Shown here: positions 53,269-62,169 of the stretch, in pieces | How positions within the stretch are numbered: position 1 is the first letter of the stretch | How the letters are laid out: every line of letters begins with the position of its first letter | Source: Fibrisoma montanum | GTDB taxonomy: Bacteria; Bacteroidota; Bacteroidia; Cytophagales; Spirosomataceae | Direction of reading: 5' to 3' | Assembly: GCF_003583365.1 (NCBI RefSeq) | Contig: NZ_QXED01000001.1 | Span: forward strand, 1,240,001 to 1,304,000 | Length of the DNA: 64,000 nt | The notes under the pieces: generated by a model | What the model saw: the letters and a program-made list of their open reading frames with translations, nothing else | Database searches by the model: none | What the model was told of the DNA's origin: nothing | Position numbers and translations under genes: made by a program

Positions 53269-53634
53269 TTAGCTTAAGGTGATGTGCAGCCGTAGCACGT
53301 AATAGTTCTGATTCCTCTCCTGATAAGATATTGGCAAGAAATGCTTAACGGTTTTACCCGTCAGGCTTTTGATGATACCCGTTTTCAATCCTTCATCCTC
53401 CGTGTAGACTCGTACGTTCTGAATGTGATGGTGCTCGTCCAGGGTAAAGCGCACCATCACAATACCGCCTTTAAAGTTCTTGGGAAAGGCGGTCTCTTTT
53501 ACGTAATAGCCAATTTCGTCTTCGTAGTTATCGCCGACCAGTTTCTTGTTGTCGAAGGCTACTCCTTGTGTGTACAAAGAGATCGTTAGGGCACTTGCTG
53601 TGATCAGCGTGCGAATCAGGTTGATCGTTTTCAT
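53269..53634 (-). CDS. Small exported protein, TonB-C-terminus-like
   Basis: 121 residues with a signal peptide (about 1-24). The body resembles the Bacteroidota TonB/energy-transducer C-terminal fold (GIVMVRFTLDEHHHIQNVRV ... LPISYQERNQNYYVLRLHITL) but has no membrane anchor or Pro-rich spacer, so it cannot act as TonB itself. Function unknown; first gene of a possible three-gene transcript with the globin and the repeat lipoprotein. Confidence 0.65.
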   Translation of the reverse strand: MKTINLIRTLITASALTISLYTQGVAFDNKKLVGDNYEDEIGYYVKETAFPKNFKGGIVMVRFTLDEHHHIQNVRVYTEDEGLKTGIIKSLTGKTVKHFLPISYQERNQNYYVLRLHITLS

Positions 53635-54105
53635 TGTCGTGTTGTTTACAGTTAATTGTTTCTATCGCTGGACCGCGGTCATGCTCTTGTCCGAATTGAC
53701 GCAACAAAGGTAGAGGGCGAGGTTGGGGCGCTCCTAACAAAGCCGGTAGACCAAAGGTGTACAGGGCCGGGAGGCAGGGGTGACAAAAAGTCAACAAGGG
53801 CTAATAAGCCCATTTCTGTATGTCAGGCCAATCTGGAAAGACAGAGTACCGACAAGCCCGATACGCACTGAACCACTGCTTGCGTAGCCTGATGCCGTTT
53901 GAAAACCCAGATGAACACCCGATAAGAGGCCTTTTTTGCTTTATGTTTCGAAAAGCCAGTCTGCTTTTCCCGCCAACGGCTCAGGGAGTAATTCTATACG
54001 GTTGATAGCGCACTTTTACCGGCTGACGAAATCACTTTTGATTACTGCTGAATTGCCCCCCTACTTAGTCTCACAAAGAAAAAAGAGGCTTCAACTTCTA
54101 TCATC
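53635..54105. other. Divergent intergenic region before the repeat-protein cluster
   Basis: 471 bases. It holds a -7 box for the minus-strand gene (53705-53712) and, near the right end, a weak TTTG (54037-54040) with TACTTAGT 21 bases on that could serve the repeat-protein operon. Short frames here look non-coding. No RNA gene recognised. Confidence 0.45.
53705..53712 (-). promoter_or_regulatory. Putative -7 box for the TonB-C-like/globin genes
   Basis: Minus-strand TACCTTTG fits TAnnTTTG; a TTTG lies 25 bases upstream, farther than usual. Start near 53698, leader of about 65 bases. Confidence 0.4.
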
Positions 54106-55917
54106 ATGAAAACAATATATACACCGCTTCTCATCTTTATTTTGAGCATTCAAAGCCAATACGTATCTGCTCAAAACAACCTGTGGATTAATACACCTGG
54201 CAGCTCTGCGCCTGGTTCATTGAATACCCTCGTTGGCATTCAGGTGGGCAATCCTAATATGACCAGCATAGGTAATGTATACATTGGCTATATAGCGGGT
54301 AGTAATACAACCTCAGGCGGCTTAAATACATTTGTTGGGTCGTCGGCGGGTTTTACAACAAGCACTGGAGCCAACAACACATTCATTGGCGCATCGGCCG
54401 GCTACTATAACTCAACCGGTGGCCAAAATTCATTCCAAGGCTTTCGAGCCGGGTATTTTAATGTTGAAGGGAGCAACAATACGTTTTTAGGTCATGAGGC
54501 TGGGTATAGTAATGGCACCAGCAACAATGCCTTCGTAGGCTACCAAGCTGGCTATAAGACCGTAACTGGTAACAACAACGCCTATTTTGGCTATAAGGCT
54601 GGTCAGGCCAACGTTGAAGGCAAGTTCAACACTTACTTAGGCGCCCTGGCCGGTGTTAATGCTAAAGGCTCTTCGTCTACATTCGTGGGCGACCTGGCTG
54701 GCCAGGAAAATTTAGCCGACTTTAACACCTTTGTCGGAGCCTCGGCGGGTCAGAGCAACACCCAGGGAGCCGGCAACACCTTTGTAGGCTATCGCACGGG
54801 CCAGCTCAACGCCTTTGGCAACCAGAACACTTTCATTGGTCAGGAGGCTGGACTGCTCTCAGTTGCCTCAGCAAACACCTTTGTGGGTTTTCGGGCGGGT
54901 AATCGTACCAGCAGTGGCGGCTTCAACACCTTCATTGGCGTACAGGCCGGTCAAAATAACACCTCGGGTAGCTCTAACTTCATCATGGGCACCAACGCAG
55001 GCTTAGCTAACACCACCGGTTCTGCCAACTTTTTCCTAGGCGACAATGCGGGTGGGGGCAACACGGGCGGTAGCTTTAACGTCTACCTGGGGGCTAACGC
55101 CGGTAACGGGACAGGCGTCAATGGCGACAATAACCTGGCCATCGGCTTTGAAGCTGGTCGGGCCAACGTAGCTGGTATCAACAACACCTTCTTAGGCTTT
55201 CGGGCCGATGCAGGGGCCGGTGGCCTTTCCAATGCAACAGCCATCGGCAACAACGCCCGGGTGAATATTTCCAACGCTGTCGTATTAGGAGATAACGCCA
55301 ATGTAGGCGTCGGTACATCGGCTCCGGCTACCAGACTGCATGTAGTTAGTGGGGTGGCTAATCAATCCGGATTACGGCTGGGTAACCTGACAAGCGCTTC
55401 ACCGGCCAGCCTTACTAGCCAGACTAAATTTTTGAGTGTTGATGCGCAGGGCAACGTCATCCTGGCCAGCAGCAATACGAGTGCCCGGCAACCAGCTAAT
55501 GAGAGCTTGTGGTTGTTGGACGGCCAGCAGTTGCGCAACACGGCTGGCCAGACGTTGGTGTTAGGTCGGCCAGGCAGCGCCGTACCGAGTGGCTATCGCC
55601 TAATTGTTGAGGAAGGTATTCTGACCGAAAAGCTCAAGGTAGCCATTAAAAACACCAATGAATGGAGTGATTACGTCTTCGCGCCTACTTATCAGCTCAA
55701 GCCATTGAGTGAGGTGGAGCAGTATGTGAAAGTCAACAAGCACCTGCCGGGCGTGCCTTCAGCCGAGGAGGTGGTCAAAGCGGGTTTGGACGTAGCCAAG
55801 ATGAACGCCAAACTGCTGGAAAAGATCGAAGAACTCACTTTGTATATCATTGATCTTAAGCGGGAGAACCAGCATCAATCGAACCGGTTGCAGCGCCTTG
55901 AACAGAACACTAAATAA
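54106..55917 (+). CDS. NTFxGxxAG-repeat surface protein 1 (about 20 repeats)
   Basis: 603 residues, signal peptide 1-22 (VSAQ). Residues about 38-370 are some 20 tandem units of 16-17 residues with the pattern N-[TA]-[FY]-x-G-x-x-A-G-x-x-x-x-x-x-G-x (NTFVGSSAG, NTFLGHEAG, NTFIGQEAG). Then come two YadA-head-like units (ATAIGNNA, AVVLGDNA), a short beta region with RLHVVSG, and a C-terminal module (about 505-603) with EGILTEKLKVAIKN, YVFAPTYQLKPLSEVEQY, HLPGVPSAEEVV and a terminal coiled coil. This suggests a trimeric beta-roll stalk with a coiled-coil end. No T9SS sorting domain. First of four linked genes. Confidence 0.85.
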   Translation: MKTIYTPLLIFILSIQSQYVSAQNNLWINTPGSSAPGSLNTLVGIQVGNPNMTSIGNVYIGYIAGSNTTSGGLNTFVGSSAGFTTSTGANNTFIGASAGYYNSTGGQNSFQGFRAGYFNVEGSNNTFLGHEAGYSNGTSNNAFVGYQAGYKTVTGNNNAYFGYKAGQANVEGKFNTYLGALAGVNAKGSSSTFVGDLAGQENLADFNTFVGASAGQSNTQGAGNTFVGYRTGQLNAFGNQNTFIGQEAGLLSVASANTFVGFRAGNRTSSGGFNTFIGVQAGQNNTSGSSNFIMGTNAGLANTTGSANFFLGDNAGGGNTGGSFNVYLGANAGNGTGVNGDNNLAIGFEAGRANVAGINNTFLGFRADAGAGGLSNATAIGNNARVNISNAVVLGDNANVGVGTSAPATRLHVVSGVANQSGLRLGNLTSASPASLTSQTKFLSVDAQGNVILASSNTSARQPANESLWLLDGQQLRNTAGQTLVLGRPGSAVPSGYRLIVEEGILTEKLKVAIKNTNEWSDYVFAPTYQLKPLSEVEQYVKVNKHLPGVPSAEEVVKAGLDVAKMNAKLLEKIEELTLYIIDLKRENQHQSNRLQRLEQNTK

Positions 55918-55947
55918 TCAATCATCAGCTAAGTAACACATCTTCTT

Positions 55948-58113
55948 ATGCGACTGAACATCTATTTTATCTCCCTGCTGAGCTTAGCTCCATTGTGCCT
56001 GCTGGCTCAGGGCAACTACGTAGCTAACACCGCTAACTCGGCAACTCCTGGTACATTTAATACGCTCCTGGGACCCGGGGCCGGTGCGGGAGGCAACCTT
56101 AAATCCGATCGGAATACAATCACAGGATATAACGCTGGCTTCTTTCTCACATCTGGTGCCCGCAATACCTTTTATGGGGTAGACGCAGGCAAGTTTACAA
56201 CGGAGGGACGAGACAATATTTTCATTGGCTACGAAGCAGGATTGAGTAATACCACTGGTGAGCAAAATGTATATATTGGCCAAGGAGCTGGCAGGTCAGC
56301 CAGCGAAGCCAGTTACAATGCCTTTGTCGGGTATCATGCAGGGATCAGCAATATTACAGGAGGAAACAATGTGTTTTTGGGAGACCAAGCGGGTCAGGAC
56401 AACACCACCGGCTCAAATAACCTGTTTTCCGGCGCCGGAGCGGGGCTAAACAATACAAGTGGAGGTTACAATACTTATGTAGGGTCTTCGGCGGGTATTT
56501 ATAACAAAGAAGGGTCTGAAAATACGTTTATTGGCTACGAAGCCGGGCTTGGCAGTAGTTCTGGCAAAAACGTGTTCGTTGGTTTTCAGGCGGGTCACGT
56601 GAATGGAACTGGTGAAGAGAATACCATGCTGGGTTACAAAGCTGGTGCGAACAATAAGAAAGATTATAACACATTCGTCGGTTATCAGGCTGGTCTGTCA
56701 AATACGACGGGTAGTAATAATACCTTCCTGGGTAATAAGGCTGGTCAGAGAAACACGACCGGTTTTGGAAATGTGTTCGTAGGAGGTGGGGCTGGTTTCG
56801 ATAATATTACCGGTAACGACAACTTATTTCTTGGTCTGGCAGCCGGTATATCCAATACCACGGGCAGCAGTAATGTATTTGTAGGAAGAAATGCGGGCTA
56901 CTATAACCAACTGGGTAAAAATAATACTTTCTTGGGCTATGAGAGTGGTTTCGCAAACCGAGGTGATAATAATATCTTCGTAGGCTATCAGGCTGGAAAT
57001 ACTAACCAAACCGGTAGTCAGAACACCTTTGTTGGTTATCGCTCTGGTTATTACAACAATGGCTCGGCTAATACTTTCTTCGGTTATCAGACTGGACAGG
57101 CCAATACAACGGGGCAATTTAACTCGTTTATTGGGGTGCAGGCAGGTTTAAACAATACCACCGGCAACAGTAATTACTTCTTTGGTACTAATTCAGGGCT
57201 GTCTAATACCACGGGTTCAGGCAATTATTTTTTAGGGGACAATGCCGGGGGAGGTAATTCGACAGGAGGTTTTAACGTCTACATCGGTGCCAACGCCGGC
57301 AATGGGCAGGACGTCAACGGCTCTAATAACCTGGCCATTGGCTTTGAAGCTGGTCGGGCCAACGTAGCCGGCATCAACAACACCTTTATCGGGTTCCGGG
57401 CCGATGCCGGAGCCAGTGGGCTGAGCAACGCCACGGCCATTGGCAACAACGCCAAGGTAAGCGTTTCCAATGCTATTGTGCTGGGCAACGCAACAAACAT
57501 AGGTATTGGTACGTCAGCACCCACAGCTCGCCTGCACGTAACGTCGGGCGTGGCCAATCAGTCGGGGCTGCGGCTGGAGAACCTGACGAGTGCATCGCCG
57601 GCCAGTGTCCTGAACCAGAGCAAGTTTTTAACCGTCGACGGGTCAGGTAATGTCGTACTAGCCAGTACAAGCAATAGCGGTCGAGAAGCAGCCAACGAAA
57701 GTCTTTGGGAACGGCAGGGAGCTTATCTGACAAATACGCAGGACGATGCCATCATTATTGGAAAGGGCGTCAGCAAAACGCCCGCTGGTTATAAGCTTTA
57801 TGTACAGGACGGCATCCTGACCGAAAAGGTCAAGGTAGCAATCAAGAACACCTCTGAGTGGAGTGATTATGTGTTTGCCCCTACGTACACACTCAAGCCG
57901 TTGAGTGAAGTGGAGCAGTACGTCAAAGCCAACAAGCACCTGCCGGGTGTGCCATCAGCCGAAGAGGTAGTGAAAGAGGGGCTTGATGTAGCCAAAATCA
58001 GCGCCAAGCTCCTGGAGAAAATTGAGGAGCTCACCCTATACATCATTGATTTGAAAAAAGATCATCAACAACAGATCGATCAGCTCAAGGCTCAGATTAG
58101 CGCCAGCAAGTAG
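55948..58113 (+). CDS. NTFxGxxAG-repeat surface protein 2 (about 27 repeats)
   Basis: 721 residues, signal peptide 1-20 (LLAQ). It has the same plan as its upstream neighbour but more units, about 27 (NTFYGVDAG, NVFLGDQAG, NTFVGYRSG, NYFLGDNAG), then YadA-like units (ATAIGNNAKVSVSN, AIVLGNATN) and the same C-terminal module (TEKVKVAIKNTSEWSDYVF ... HLPGVPSAEEVVKEGLDV ... IDLKKDHQQQIDQLKA). Near its C-terminal half the DNA is nearly identical to protein 1 over parts of 55075-55230 versus 57270-57430, pointing to recent duplication or gene conversion. Starts 30 bases after the first gene. Confidence 0.85.
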   Translation: MRLNIYFISLLSLAPLCLLAQGNYVANTANSATPGTFNTLLGPGAGAGGNLKSDRNTITGYNAGFFLTSGARNTFYGVDAGKFTTEGRDNIFIGYEAGLSNTTGEQNVYIGQGAGRSASEASYNAFVGYHAGISNITGGNNVFLGDQAGQDNTTGSNNLFSGAGAGLNNTSGGYNTYVGSSAGIYNKEGSENTFIGYEAGLGSSSGKNVFVGFQAGHVNGTGEENTMLGYKAGANNKKDYNTFVGYQAGLSNTTGSNNTFLGNKAGQRNTTGFGNVFVGGGAGFDNITGNDNLFLGLAAGISNTTGSSNVFVGRNAGYYNQLGKNNTFLGYESGFANRGDNNIFVGYQAGNTNQTGSQNTFVGYRSGYYNNGSANTFFGYQTGQANTTGQFNSFIGVQAGLNNTTGNSNYFFGTNSGLSNTTGSGNYFLGDNAGGGNSTGGFNVYIGANAGNGQDVNGSNNLAIGFEAGRANVAGINNTFIGFRADAGASGLSNATAIGNNAKVSVSNAIVLGNATNIGIGTSAPTARLHVTSGVANQSGLRLENLTSASPASVLNQSKFLTVDGSGNVVLASTSNSGREAANESLWERQGAYLTNTQDDAIIIGKGVSKTPAGYKLYVQDGILTEKVKVAIKNTSEWSDYVFAPTYTLKPLSEVEQYVKANKHLPGVPSAEEVVKEGLDVAKISAKLLEKIEELTLYIIDLKKDHQQQIDQLKAQISASK

Positions 58114-58174
58114 ATCTTGCTTTACGCAGATCCAGAAATTAACCAATCAAAAATCAGTTGAATACGTAAACAAC

Positions 58175-59491
58175 ATGAAATCTATTTCAGCGTACATTCT
58201 TGGTGGCCTCATCGCCTTACCATCTTTAGCTACTGCCCAGATTACCTCAAACAACTATGTGGTTAACCAGGCAAATGCTTCCAGTCCAGGCATGGAAAAC
58301 ACAATTGTAGGTGGTCTGGCGGGAAGCTCGTCAATGACAGGAATTCACAACACATTTGTAGGAGCTAACACCGGCTACCACAGCAAATCGGGCTCAATGA
58401 ATACATTTATAGGTAGTTATGCCGGTTTCGAGAACACCTCAGGCTCATATAATACGTTTATAGGCGCTTTTTCGGGCTCTAGAAACACAACAGGGGATGA
58501 AAATGTGTTCCTAGGCACTAACGCAGGCGATGAAAACTTGACAGGAAAAAGCAATACATTCCTGGGGATCATGGCGGGAAGCTATAATACAACAGGTAGT
58601 GATAATACATTTGTTGGACGCAAAGCCAGTGTTTTCAACTCAACTGGTATTAACAATGTGAGCTTGGGAGCTAACTCGGGCTTTTCAAATACGACAGGCT
58701 CCTACAACTTGATGCTGGGTAGCAAAGCGGGTTACACTAATCAATCTGGTCACTCTAATACATTTGTGGGCTTTCAGGCTGACGCTACTGCGAATAACCT
58801 CGAAAATGCTACCGCTATTGGTGCTAATGCAAAAGTTTCGCAAAGCAACAGTATCGTGCTGGGCTCGGGAGTTAATGTAGGTATTGGTACATCAGTTCCT
58901 CAGGCTAAACTGGAAATCAACTCCGATGTGGCTGGTCAGTCTGGCCTGCGCCTGACTCAGCTTACGGCTGCTTCTGCATCGACCATAACGACTAACAAGT
59001 ACCTGACCGTCGATGCCTCAGGCAACGTAGTGCTTGGCAGTACCGCAGTGACCCGGGGGCGGCTGGCTGACACCCAAGATTTATGGCAAAAGACCGGGCA
59101 GTATGCCCAATCAACGGGCACGGATGGAGTTATCATTGGCAGTCTTGACAAGACACCAGCCGGCTACAAACTCTATGTGCAGGAGGGCATCCTGACCGAA
59201 AAGGTCAAAGTAGCCATTAAAGATACCGACCAATGGAGTGACAAGGTTTTTTCGCCAACGTATAACCTTACTCCGTTAGCAGAAGTAGAGCAGTACGTAA
59301 AGACCAATAAGCACTTGCCGGGTATACCATCAGCCGAGGAGGTCGTGCATCAGGGCGTTGATGTGGGCCAGATGGACGCTAAATTGTTGGAAAAGATTGA
59401 AGAACTGACGTTATACATCATTTCCCAGCAGAAAGAACTGGCTGTTTTGCGCCAGCAAGTGACCAATTTAACGAAAACGATTAAACACTAA
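58175..59491 (+). CDS. NTFxGxxAG-repeat surface protein 3 (about 10 repeats)
   Basis: 438 residues, signal peptide 1-22 (ATAQ). About 10 repeat units (NTFVGANTG, NVFLGTNAG, NTFLGIMAG), the YadA-like pair (ATAIGANAKVSQSN, SIVLGSGVN), and the shared C-terminal module (TEKVKVAIKDTDQWSDKVF ... HLPGIPSAEEVVHQGVDV ... coiled coil with QQKELAVLRQQVTNL). It is the most diverged of the three at the DNA level. The head is shorter, so its stalk length would differ. Starts 61 bases after protein 2. Confidence 0.84.
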   Translation: MKSISAYILGGLIALPSLATAQITSNNYVVNQANASSPGMENTIVGGLAGSSSMTGIHNTFVGANTGYHSKSGSMNTFIGSYAGFENTSGSYNTFIGAFSGSRNTTGDENVFLGTNAGDENLTGKSNTFLGIMAGSYNTTGSDNTFVGRKASVFNSTGINNVSLGANSGFSNTTGSYNLMLGSKAGYTNQSGHSNTFVGFQADATANNLENATAIGANAKVSQSNSIVLGSGVNVGIGTSVPQAKLEINSDVAGQSGLRLTQLTAASASTITTNKYLTVDASGNVVLGSTAVTRGRLADTQDLWQKTGQYAQSTGTDGVIIGSLDKTPAGYKLYVQEGILTEKVKVAIKDTDQWSDKVFSPTYNLTPLAEVEQYVKTNKHLPGIPSAEEVVHQGVDVGQMDAKLLEKIEELTLYIISQQKELAVLRQQVTNLTKTIKH

Positions 59492-59505
59492 GCTATCTAT
59501 CACCC

Positions 59506-60051
59506 ATGAAAAACTTAATTATGCTTGTATTAGCAGGTTTAATATCAGCGATCGCTCAAGCGCAGGACATACCTAGTCAGCAAACAATCCGTCAAGCTGA
59601 GACGGCAGGGTCTGTTAGAAATCGAATGGCTATTGAACAGATTTCGGCTTATAACACTGTCGAACGAAGAGCTAAGACTCGTTATACTGCCGGACGGGCA
59701 GTTACGCTACAGCCTGGCTTTATGGCCCAGGCGGGTTCCGTTTTCACAGCCAGTATTGGCCAGACTTTGGCCAATGCTACTCAACCCGAAATCGAGTTTA
59801 GCGCCCGAGCCTATCCGAATCCGTTCCAGCAAACCACCACTATCGAATATACTCTACCACAGGCAGGTCAGGTGTCGTTTACACTGGTTGATGAACAAGG
59901 ACACATAGTTCAACAGGAAACGAGTAGCCAGGAGGCTGGTCGACAGAAACTGAATTTGACCAGTACAAACCTCACACAAGGTATTTACTTCTATCAAATT
60001 CGTCTTAACAATCATGAACAACGAACAATTCGTCTGCTGAAAACGCAATAG
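59506..60051 (+). CDS. T9SS-sorted small protein with coathanger-stack-like motif
   Basis: 181 residues, signal peptide 1-19 (AQAQ). The middle has YTAGRAVTLQPGFMAQAGSVF (about 61-81), resembling the '3-coathanger stack' motif of Bacteroidota surface proteins. The last 80 residues form a type A T9SS sorting domain: YPNPFQQTTTIEYTLP, VSFTLVDEQGHIV, GRQKLNL, GIYFYQIRLN and the basic RTIRLLKTQ end. It should therefore be carried over the outer membrane and attached to the cell surface. It begins 14 bases after the third repeat protein and completes the operon; it may anchor or cap the fibres (inference). Confidence 0.85.
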   Translation: MKNLIMLVLAGLISAIAQAQDIPSQQTIRQAETAGSVRNRMAIEQISAYNTVERRAKTRYTAGRAVTLQPGFMAQAGSVFTASIGQTLANATQPEIEFSARAYPNPFQQTTTIEYTLPQAGQVSFTLVDEQGHIVQQETSSQEAGRQKLNLTSTNLTQGIYFYQIRLNNHEQRTIRLLKTQ

Positions 60052-60196
60052 CTTGATGGCTTTATATTACCAACAACAAATGAATGCTTAGGAAGATGCT
60101 GCCTTAATGAAACTGATCTAATGACTTTCAGGCGTTTGACCAGTCGAAACAGTTTCACTCTGACTTCCGTGAGAACGGTGGCAATCAGGCAAAAAC

Positions 60197-60235
60197 TAGC
60201 AGGTGGGCTGCACAAAACGCACAGCTCACCTGCTA
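60197..60235 (-). terminator. Terminator of the methyltransferase gene
   Basis: 14-base stem (60197-60210 with 60222-60235, one G-U pair) and an 11-base loop, next to the minus-strand stop codon at 60238. Five T follow on the minus strand. Confidence 0.82.
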
Positions 60236-60237
60236 AT

Positions 60238-60911
60238 TTATTTGATACGTAACATTTGGTTGCTGCCTTTCTGAAACTCGTAAGGGACCATTAAACGCTC
60301 ACTCTCGTAACCCCAATCGGTGAATTGCTTCTCTACTTTCGCAACGTAGGGCGAAAGCTCACCGGTTAGCGTAAGCAGCGGAAAAATGCGGACCTCTCTG
60401 GCTACCCGCAGCAACTCCCGAATAGATTGCAAATGAATGTCTTCAGACAAATGAGCGCTGTATAGATCCAGCAGGTGTGACACCAGCGCTAAGTCAAATG
60501 ATTGATCGGCAAACGAAAGTGTGGGCAACTGCTGATACTGGTAGCGCCCCTCGGCCATGCCAGTATCATAATCGTCCAGGAAAAGGTTCATAGACGCCAT
60601 TCGGTGCTGCCCTAAATCGTCGGCATCCTGGAACGCCGTCCAGTTGTAGTTACCGGCATTGATATCCGCATTTGTTCGACCACCTTTGTATAGGTCTTCT
60701 CCAACCGTTGGCGGATATCATCCGAAGTAAATTTATAAATAGGATCGATCGAGATAATCCGGCCTCCTTGCTTCGTCAGTTCAGCATTGACGCTGGCAGG
60801 GCCGTCGCCAACGCCCAGTATAGTTTTGGTCAGGTCTTGGTCGGTAAGGTTGAACATGAGTTGGTATTCATGGAATGAGCGGCCCCAGGGTACGACTTCC
60901 TTTAATTTCAT
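60238..60911 (-). pseudogene. SAM-dependent methyltransferase-like gene, frameshifted
   Basis: Two overlapping frames make one protein. The first (60911 down to about 60674) gives MKLKEVVPWGRSFHEYQLMF, then ILGVGDGPASVNAEL and ISIDPIY, the nucleotide-binding start of a class I methyltransferase-like fold. The second (about 60670 down to 60238) continues NYNWTAFQDADD, then LSFADQSFDLALVSH, RELLRVAREVRIFPLL and ending QMLRIK. The switch lies at the A3 run of GAACAAATGCG (60669-60676); one extra A would restore the frame. It may be a real disruption, a sequencing or assembly error, or slippage. With the frame restored, about 225 residues. Confidence 0.8.
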
Positions 60912-60999
60912 GAATAGTTAAGTTTTTTAGTAGGGTCTCTGCTTCCTTTGTAAGGAACAAACTAAAAGGGCTGGGTTACATAGCCCTGAAACATACGGA

Positions 61000-62139
61000 C
61001 TACGCACTCAGCTTAGCGAAAAACGTCCGGATGTCATCCGCTAGTTGGTCAGGGACTTCCCATTCAGGAAAGTGCCCGCCTTTTTCCATGACAGTCCACT
61101 GTTGCACATTGTAAAACCGTTCCGCCCACTTTCGGGGCGCTGGCACAGTGATGCCATCTCGAAGAGGCATTGCAATGGCAGTAGGCACTTCTACACGACC
61201 CGACAAGCCCGGATCTCGACTGTTCTCGTGATAAAGACGTATTGCGCCTGCTCCACTAAAAGTAAACCAATGCAGGCTAAGGTTATCCAGCAGTTTATCC
61301 CGGCCAAAATGCATATCCAGATCAGTTCCCGCGTCGCCCCACCGCTGGAACTTTTCAATAATCCAACTGGCTAAACCTGCCGGGGAATCCACCAACGCGG
61401 GCAGGAGTGTTTCTGGCCGAAGGCTCTGCAAGCTGGCATAGGCCGTTTCCCGTTGCACCCAGGCACCAACCTGCTTCTGGTAGGCTATTTCTTCCTCGCT
61501 CAGATCCGCTGGCAACAGATTTAAAAAGGGAGTTATACCGGTTCGATGCAAACCAATCAGACGTACGGGGTATTTAAGCCCAATCTGCTGTTGAACTAAA
61601 GCACCCTGGTCGGATCCTCGGGCCGCAAATTGTTTAAATCCCAGAATCTCTACCATCAAATGGACCACCAGGTCAGCAATTCGGGCGAAACCCATTCCGT
61701 GCTGCCTGGGTAGTTCTGAAAACGCATACCCAGGCAGCGAAACAGCAATTACATCGAAAAGAATAGGGTTGTTATCAGCCGGATTGGATAAACGCGGGAG
61801 AAAGTCCAGGACCTGTACGAAGCTGCTAGGCCAGCCTTGCATCAGAAGGAGCGGAACAGCATTGGGTTTTTTAGCTTCCGAGCGAATGAAGTGGATTTTT
61901 ACGCCATCTATTTCGGCCAGGTAGTGGTCAAAGGTATTCAGCCATTCTTCGCGTTGCCGCCAATTGTACTCGGTAGCCCAGTAGCTTAGCAAATCCTGTA
62001 AGTAGGCTTGGTCGGTCCCCGCTTCCCAACTCGTGCTATTTACTCCAGGCGGAAATCGGGTATAAGCCAACCGACGACGCAAATCCTGTATATCCTCTTC
62101 AGGGATGTTAATATAAAATTTTCTAAGTGTTGACTTCAT
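61000..62139 (-). CDS. Epoxide hydrolase (EHN domain, alpha/beta hydrolase)
   Basis: 379 residues from ATG 62139; nine codons of upstream frame exist but begin in a poor context. The N-terminal EHN domain (about 1-105, KFYINIPEEDIQDLRRRLAYTRFP) and the alpha/beta hydrolase domain follow the microsomal-type epoxide hydrolase plan: oxyanion HGxP-like QGWPSSF, nucleophile Asp177 in RGSDQGA, and His356 in GGHFPEW. The nucleophile elbow is slightly unusual (S-D-Q). It hydrolyses an epoxide to a diol; the natural substrate is unknown. Three bases past its extended frame lies the acyltransferase remnant on the same strand. Confidence 0.88.
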   Translation of the reverse strand: MKSTLRKFYINIPEEDIQDLRRRLAYTRFPPGVNSTSWEAGTDQAYLQDLLSYWATEYNWRQREEWLNTFDHYLAEIDGVKIHFIRSEAKKPNAVPLLLMQGWPSSFVQVLDFLPRLSNPADNNPILFDVIAVSLPGYAFSELPRQHGMGFARIADLVVHLMVEILGFKQFAARGSDQGALVQQQIGLKYPVRLIGLHRTGITPFLNLLPADLSEEEIAYQKQVGAWVQRETAYASLQSLRPETLLPALVDSPAGLASWIIEKFQRWGDAGTDLDMHFGRDKLLDNLSLHWFTFSGAGAIRLYHENSRDPGLSGRVEVPTAIAMPLRDGITVPAPRKWAERFYNVQQWTVMEKGGHFPEWEVPDQLADDIRTFFAKLSA

Positions 62140-62169
62140 ACAGCTATCTATTAAACTACAGCACATGGA

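Noticed and set aside
53820-54005. Plus-strand 61-codon frame before the repeat cluster
   Set aside because: Looks like chance; no start context or recognisable features.
54106-58113. CRISPR-like array
   Set aside because: The repeats are coding, in frame and of variable sequence; no uniform repeat/spacer layout.
54106-59491. Phage tail-fibre genes
   Set aside because: No phage structural genes or S74 chaperone domain nearby, and each protein has a signal peptide.
60238-60600. Separate gene for the downstream half of the methyltransferase
   Set aside because: Sequence continues the upstream frame's protein after one base; two independent genes are unlikely.
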